From contig DAINSK010000038.1 of the NCBI GenBank assembly GCA_036741355.1, forward strand, positions 1 to 33,363: DNA of 33,363 nt, given 5' to 3'. A model generated the notes under the pieces. That model was not told the origin of the DNA and did not search any database. It was given only the letters and a program-made list of their open reading frames with translations. Within the stretch, counting starts at the first letter, position 1. Each line of letters opens with the position of its first letter. This document shows, in pieces, positions 31,416-33,363 of this stretch. This stretch comes from JBBRGK01 sp036741355 (GTDB taxonomy: Bacteria > Chloroflexota > Dehalococcoidia > CAUJGQ01). A program made the translations under genes and the position numbers.

Positions 31416-32561
31416 TCACCACTGCACAAACATCGGCATCACGACGTGCACGTAGTTCTCTGAACCGACCGGGCGGATGACGCCGGGCTGGGACGGTCCC
31501 TGGGTTTCGAGCGCGACGTTGCCGTCGGAGAGGACGTTGAGCACGTCCTGCAGGTACTTGCTGTTAAAGGCGATCTTGCTCGCCTCACCCTCCACGGCGG
31601 CGTCGATCTCGCCGTTATTGTCGCCGACCTCTTCGGCGCGGGCCGATATCTGCAGCCGACCCGGCGTCAGCTCTTCGCCCGGCTGCACCTGCAACCGCAC
31701 GATGCCGCTGCCGTCGCGGGCGAAGATGGCGGCGATCTTGGTCTCACGCAGGAACTCGCGCGCGTCCACGGTGGCGCGGGTGGTGTGCTGCTTGGGGATG
31801 AGCTGCGCGTAGTTGGGAAAGGCTCCTTGCTTCAGCTGCGCCACCATCTCCACTTCGTAGTCCTTGTTGACTACGCGGAAGAGGACGCTGCTGCGGTTCG
31901 GGTTGACCATCATCTCAACCGGCGTGTCCTCGTCGGTGAGCAGCCGGCTCAGCTCGTTCAGCGCCCGCGCCGGCACGATGATCTCGATCTTCTCCGGCAC
32001 GGCGTCCTGCAGGCTCAGGTGGTACACCGCCAGCCGGAACCCATCGGCCGCGGCTAGCGTCAGCTCGGTGCCTTCCATTTGAAAGTCCACGCCGGTCAGC
32101 ACGGGGCGTGAGTCGTCGGTGGCGGCAGCGAAGGCGACGTGCGCGATCGCGACTTTCAGCGCCTGGCGGTCGATGCGAATGCCGGCGTCGCTCTGCACGG
32201 CCGGGATGGGCGGAAAGTCGTCGGCGTCCATGGTGCCCATCGTCGCTTCGTTGCGTGCGCACGAGAGGTGCAGCGTCCGCGCCCGCTGTGGCAGCGACAG
32301 CGCGATCTGGTCCGACGGCAGCGAGTTGACGAAGTCAAGCAGCAGGCGGGCGGGCACGGTGGTCGTGCCTTCCTCCTCGATGCGCGCCCCCACCCAGCAG
32401 CTCAGCGCGATCTCCAAGTCGGTGGCCGCCAGTTTCAGCCGGCCGCCATCGGTGGTCAGCAGGACGTTTTGCGTGATCGGGAGCGTCGAGCGCGAGGCCA
32501 CGGCCGGACGCACGATCGCGAGACCGCGGGCCAGGTTCTCCTGCAAGCACGACAGCTTCAT
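31416..32561 (-). CDS. dnaN: DNA polymerase III beta subunit (sliding clamp)
   Basis: A 381-aa clamp of the usual length. ATG 32561 (MKLSCLQENLARGLAIVRPA) follows AGGTGG at good spacing; a GTG four codons upstream is less likely. Three clamp repeats are seen: TLPITQNVLLTTDGGRLKLA with TDLEIAL; SRPVLTGVDFQMEGTELTLA with AADGFRLAVY; and the C-terminal IAFNSKYLQDVLNVL, GPSQPGVIRPVGS and the tail VVMPMFVQW, where MPM is the conserved ending of DnaN. It forms the ring that tethers polymerase III to DNA. No dnaA, recF or gyrB lies beside it, so it is outside the classical oriC cluster. Two other places in the window carry copies of its 3' end. Confidence 0.96.
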   Translation of the reverse strand: MKLSCLQENLARGLAIVRPAVASRSTLPITQNVLLTTDGGRLKLAATDLEIALSCWVGARIEEEGTTTVPARLLLDFVNSLPSDQIALSLPQRARTLHLSCARNEATMGTMDADDFPPIPAVQSDAGIRIDRQALKVAIAHVAFAAATDDSRPVLTGVDFQMEGTELTLAAADGFRLAVYHLSLQDAVPEKIEIIVPARALNELSRLLTDEDTPVEMMVNPNRSSVLFRVVNKDYEVEMVAQLKQGAFPNYAQLIPKQHTTRATVDAREFLRETKIAAIFARDGSGIVRLQVQPGEELTPGRLQISARAEEVGDNNGEIDAAVEGEASKIAFNSKYLQDVLNVLSDGNVALETQGPSQPGVIRPVGSENYVHVVMPMFVQW

Positions 32562-32608
32562 ATGATAACCCACCTACTCTTTTCAGCATTAGTTTGGCCG
32601 TTCCTAGA

Positions 32609-32637
32609 ACTATATCGTACACCGAAAACCGCGTCCA
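32609..32637 (-). promoter_or_regulatory. Candidate promoter of dnaN
   Basis: On the minus strand TGGACG (32637-32632) and TATAGT (32614-32609) are 17 bp apart, about 48 bp upstream of the dnaN start codon. Matches to sigma70 consensus are 4 of 6 and 5 of 6. By-eye call. Confidence 0.4.
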
Positions 32638-32667
32638 GTGGAGTCAAAGCCCGCTCTACCTGACGAT

Positions 32668-32682
32668 CGCGTATCATACGCG
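32668..32682. repeat. Perfect palindrome upstream of dnaN
   Basis: CGCGTAT-C-ATACGCG is a 7-bp-arm inverted repeat, upstream of the candidate dnaN promoter and before the small plus-strand ORF. It could be an operator for either direction; no matching site was found elsewhere in the window. Confidence 0.35.
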
Positions 32683-32776
32683 CGGCGGCTGCCACCGGCC
32701 CTCTTGCCGGACCCCTTTCCCTGGAGTATTCCGCCGTGAAGATTCCCTTCCCGCTGCAGGATGACGAGCAAACGTC

Positions 32777-33019
32777 GTGGCGCCCAACCCGTTCCGTTTT
32801 CACATGTCCTCGGCCGACCTCGTCCAGATCCAGGACATCACGGTCGGTCGCGACGGCGTCTGGGAATCGATGTTCGACTTCGCCGACAGCCAGTGCCAGA
32901 CAGCCGGCGAGGACCAGCACTTCAGCTTCCGCGACGTCCCAAACCCACGCCACATCGGCGCCGTCGTCGAGCGCGAATCGCTCGAAGCCAAGGGGCGGCG
33001 CTTGGCGCCTGGGCAGTAG
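32777..33019 (+). CDS. Doubtful small hypothetical protein
   Basis: An 80-aa ORF from GTG 32777, or 71 aa from ATG 32804. Its amino-acid mix (SSADLVQIQDITVGRDGVWE, SMFDFADSQ, HFSFRDVPNPRHIGAVVERE) is more protein-like than the Arg/Ser-rich alternatives in the other frames. No ribosome binding site is convincing, and the last codon and stop are supplied by a 14-bp repeat. No family is recognised. It may be coding, but could be a relic. Confidence 0.35.
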   Translation: MAPNPFRFHMSSADLVQIQDITVGRDGVWESMFDFADSQCQTAGEDQHFSFRDVPNPRHIGAVVERESLEAKGRRLAPGQ

Positions 33020-33024
33020 GCAGT
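33011..33024 (+). repeat. 14-bp intergenic repeat supplying a stop codon (copy 2)
   Basis: The second exact copy of the 14-mer described at 1971-1984, here on the plus strand, again giving CAG-TAG at the end of an ORF and followed by two near-repeats of CAGTCGG. Confidence 0.5.
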
Positions 33025-33067
33025 CGGCAGTCGTGGACCTCACCGCCCCGCCGGGCCTAACCCCCGG

Positions 33068-33119
33068 CCCCTTCCCTTACCCCTACGCCTAACGGGAGGT
33101 ACTGGAACCAGGGAAGGGG
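33068..33119. repeat. Intergenic inverted repeat 1
   Basis: CCCCTTCCC (33068-33076) pairs exactly with GGGAAGGGG (33111-33119) around a 34-base loop. It is the first of three foldable elements in the last 300 bases, a stretch where no gene was found. Confidence 0.5.
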
Positions 33120-33223
33120 AGCTTGCTAAGCATTACCGTGCTGCAAAAGCCGCTGTACGTCGCCTTCCAGGTAACCACCTCATCGCCGCTGCACTCCAGC
33201 CCGAACGCAACTTCCAAGTATCG

Positions 33224-33248
33224 TCCCTTCCCGGCGCGGGAAGGGACA
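33224..33248. repeat. Intergenic inverted repeat 2 (tight hairpin)
   Basis: GTCCCTTCCC and GGGAAGGGAC form a perfect 10-bp stem around a 5-base loop GGCGC. Its arms share the CCCTTCCC/GGGAAGGG core with inverted repeat 1. Without a T-run it looks more like a REP-type element than a terminator. Confidence 0.55.
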
Positions 33249-33292
33249 GGAGGGTTAGGCGCCCAGCCCCGACCGGTGCAGCCAACGATCGC

Positions 33293-33323
33293 CCCTCTCC
33301 GTTGCAGCGCAATGGAGAGGGGA
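33293..33323. repeat. Intergenic inverted repeat 3
   Basis: CCCCTCTCC and GGAGAGGGG pair over 9 bp; the inner TTGC/GCAA extend the stem after one mismatch, leaving a 3-base loop. Beyond it, up to the window end at 33363, nothing recognisable is seen. Confidence 0.5.
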
Positions 33324-33363
33324 AGCAACCGTCTTAATGGTAGGTGTTCGAACGATGGTTGGT

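Noticed and set aside
1..33363. CRISPR array, tRNA or rRNA genes
   Set aside because: No regularly spaced repeats, and no sequence with tRNA T-loop plus acceptor features or rRNA similarity was noticed on either strand.

Overview
This is a high-GC bacterial chromosome segment of about 33 kb. The gene content suggests Chloroflexota (Thermomicrobia-like) or a similar high-GC lineage: an F420-type deazaflavin-dependent oxidoreductase, a monomeric NADP-isocitrate dehydrogenase, several lone metabolic genes, and intergenic hairpins and short shared repeats. That placement is an inference from gene content, not a measurement. No tRNA, rRNA, CRISPR array, integrase or prophage structural gene was seen.

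Layout. (1) 1-5.4 kb is a carbohydrate block: a truncated GT2 glycosyltransferase, a GH63-like glycosidase of the glucosylglycerate/mannosylglycerate hydrolase type, a GT4 glycosyltransferase, and a 731-aa fusion of a complete cysteinyl-tRNA synthetase to a GT2 domain, with the GT4 gene only 5 bp downstream of it. (2) 5.4-10.7 kb holds scattered housekeeping genes: an S51-like peptidase, DUF3291, an acyl-CoA carboxylase carboxyltransferase, a membrane-anchored HMA-like protein without CXXC, an SPFH/slipin protein, and a small orphan. A decayed 3-hydroxyacyl-CoA dehydrogenase tail also lies here. (3) 10.98-16.8 kb is one tightly coupled minus-strand operon. It contains a LodA-type (CTQ quinoprotein) amino-acid oxidase with a Tat-like signal, its LodB-like flavoprotein, a UPF0178/YaiI protein, a luciferase-like monooxygenase and a double AhpD/CMD-domain protein. 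The first three junctions are 4-bp stop/start overlaps. (4) 17-22.8 kb carries an F420-type oxidoreductase, an orphan sugar-binding lipoprotein, an IS5-family transposase scrap, monomeric isocitrate dehydrogenase and an alpha/beta hydrolase. (5) 22.8-31.3 kb is a defence-island-like block. It starts with a VapBC-type toxin-antitoxin pair, followed by a four-gene operon (DUF6884-like, two different GIY-YIG-like proteins, one unrecognised protein), then a convergent Mrr-type restriction endonuclease. It ends with a three-gene overlapping module of Eco57I-like N6-adenine methyltransferase, DUF262 protein and HEPN protein, which is visibly AT-richer than its surroundings. (6) 31.4-33.4 kb holds dnaN, a doubtful small ORF and a cluster of intergenic hairpins.

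Two points deserve most attention. First, the 23.6-31.3 kb block contains two gene sets that look like uncharacterised defence modules. Second, a decayed copy of the 3' end of dnaN sits at 10,890-10,974, in the same orientation as the intact dnaN at 31.4-32.6 kb (37 of 42 bases identical in the best stretch). A much shorter copy of the very end of dnaN sits at 27,358-27,378, at the edge of the methyltransferase module. Together these suggest that the intervening 20 kb, or parts of it, arrived by insertion at the 3' end of dnaN, or by rearrangement involving it.
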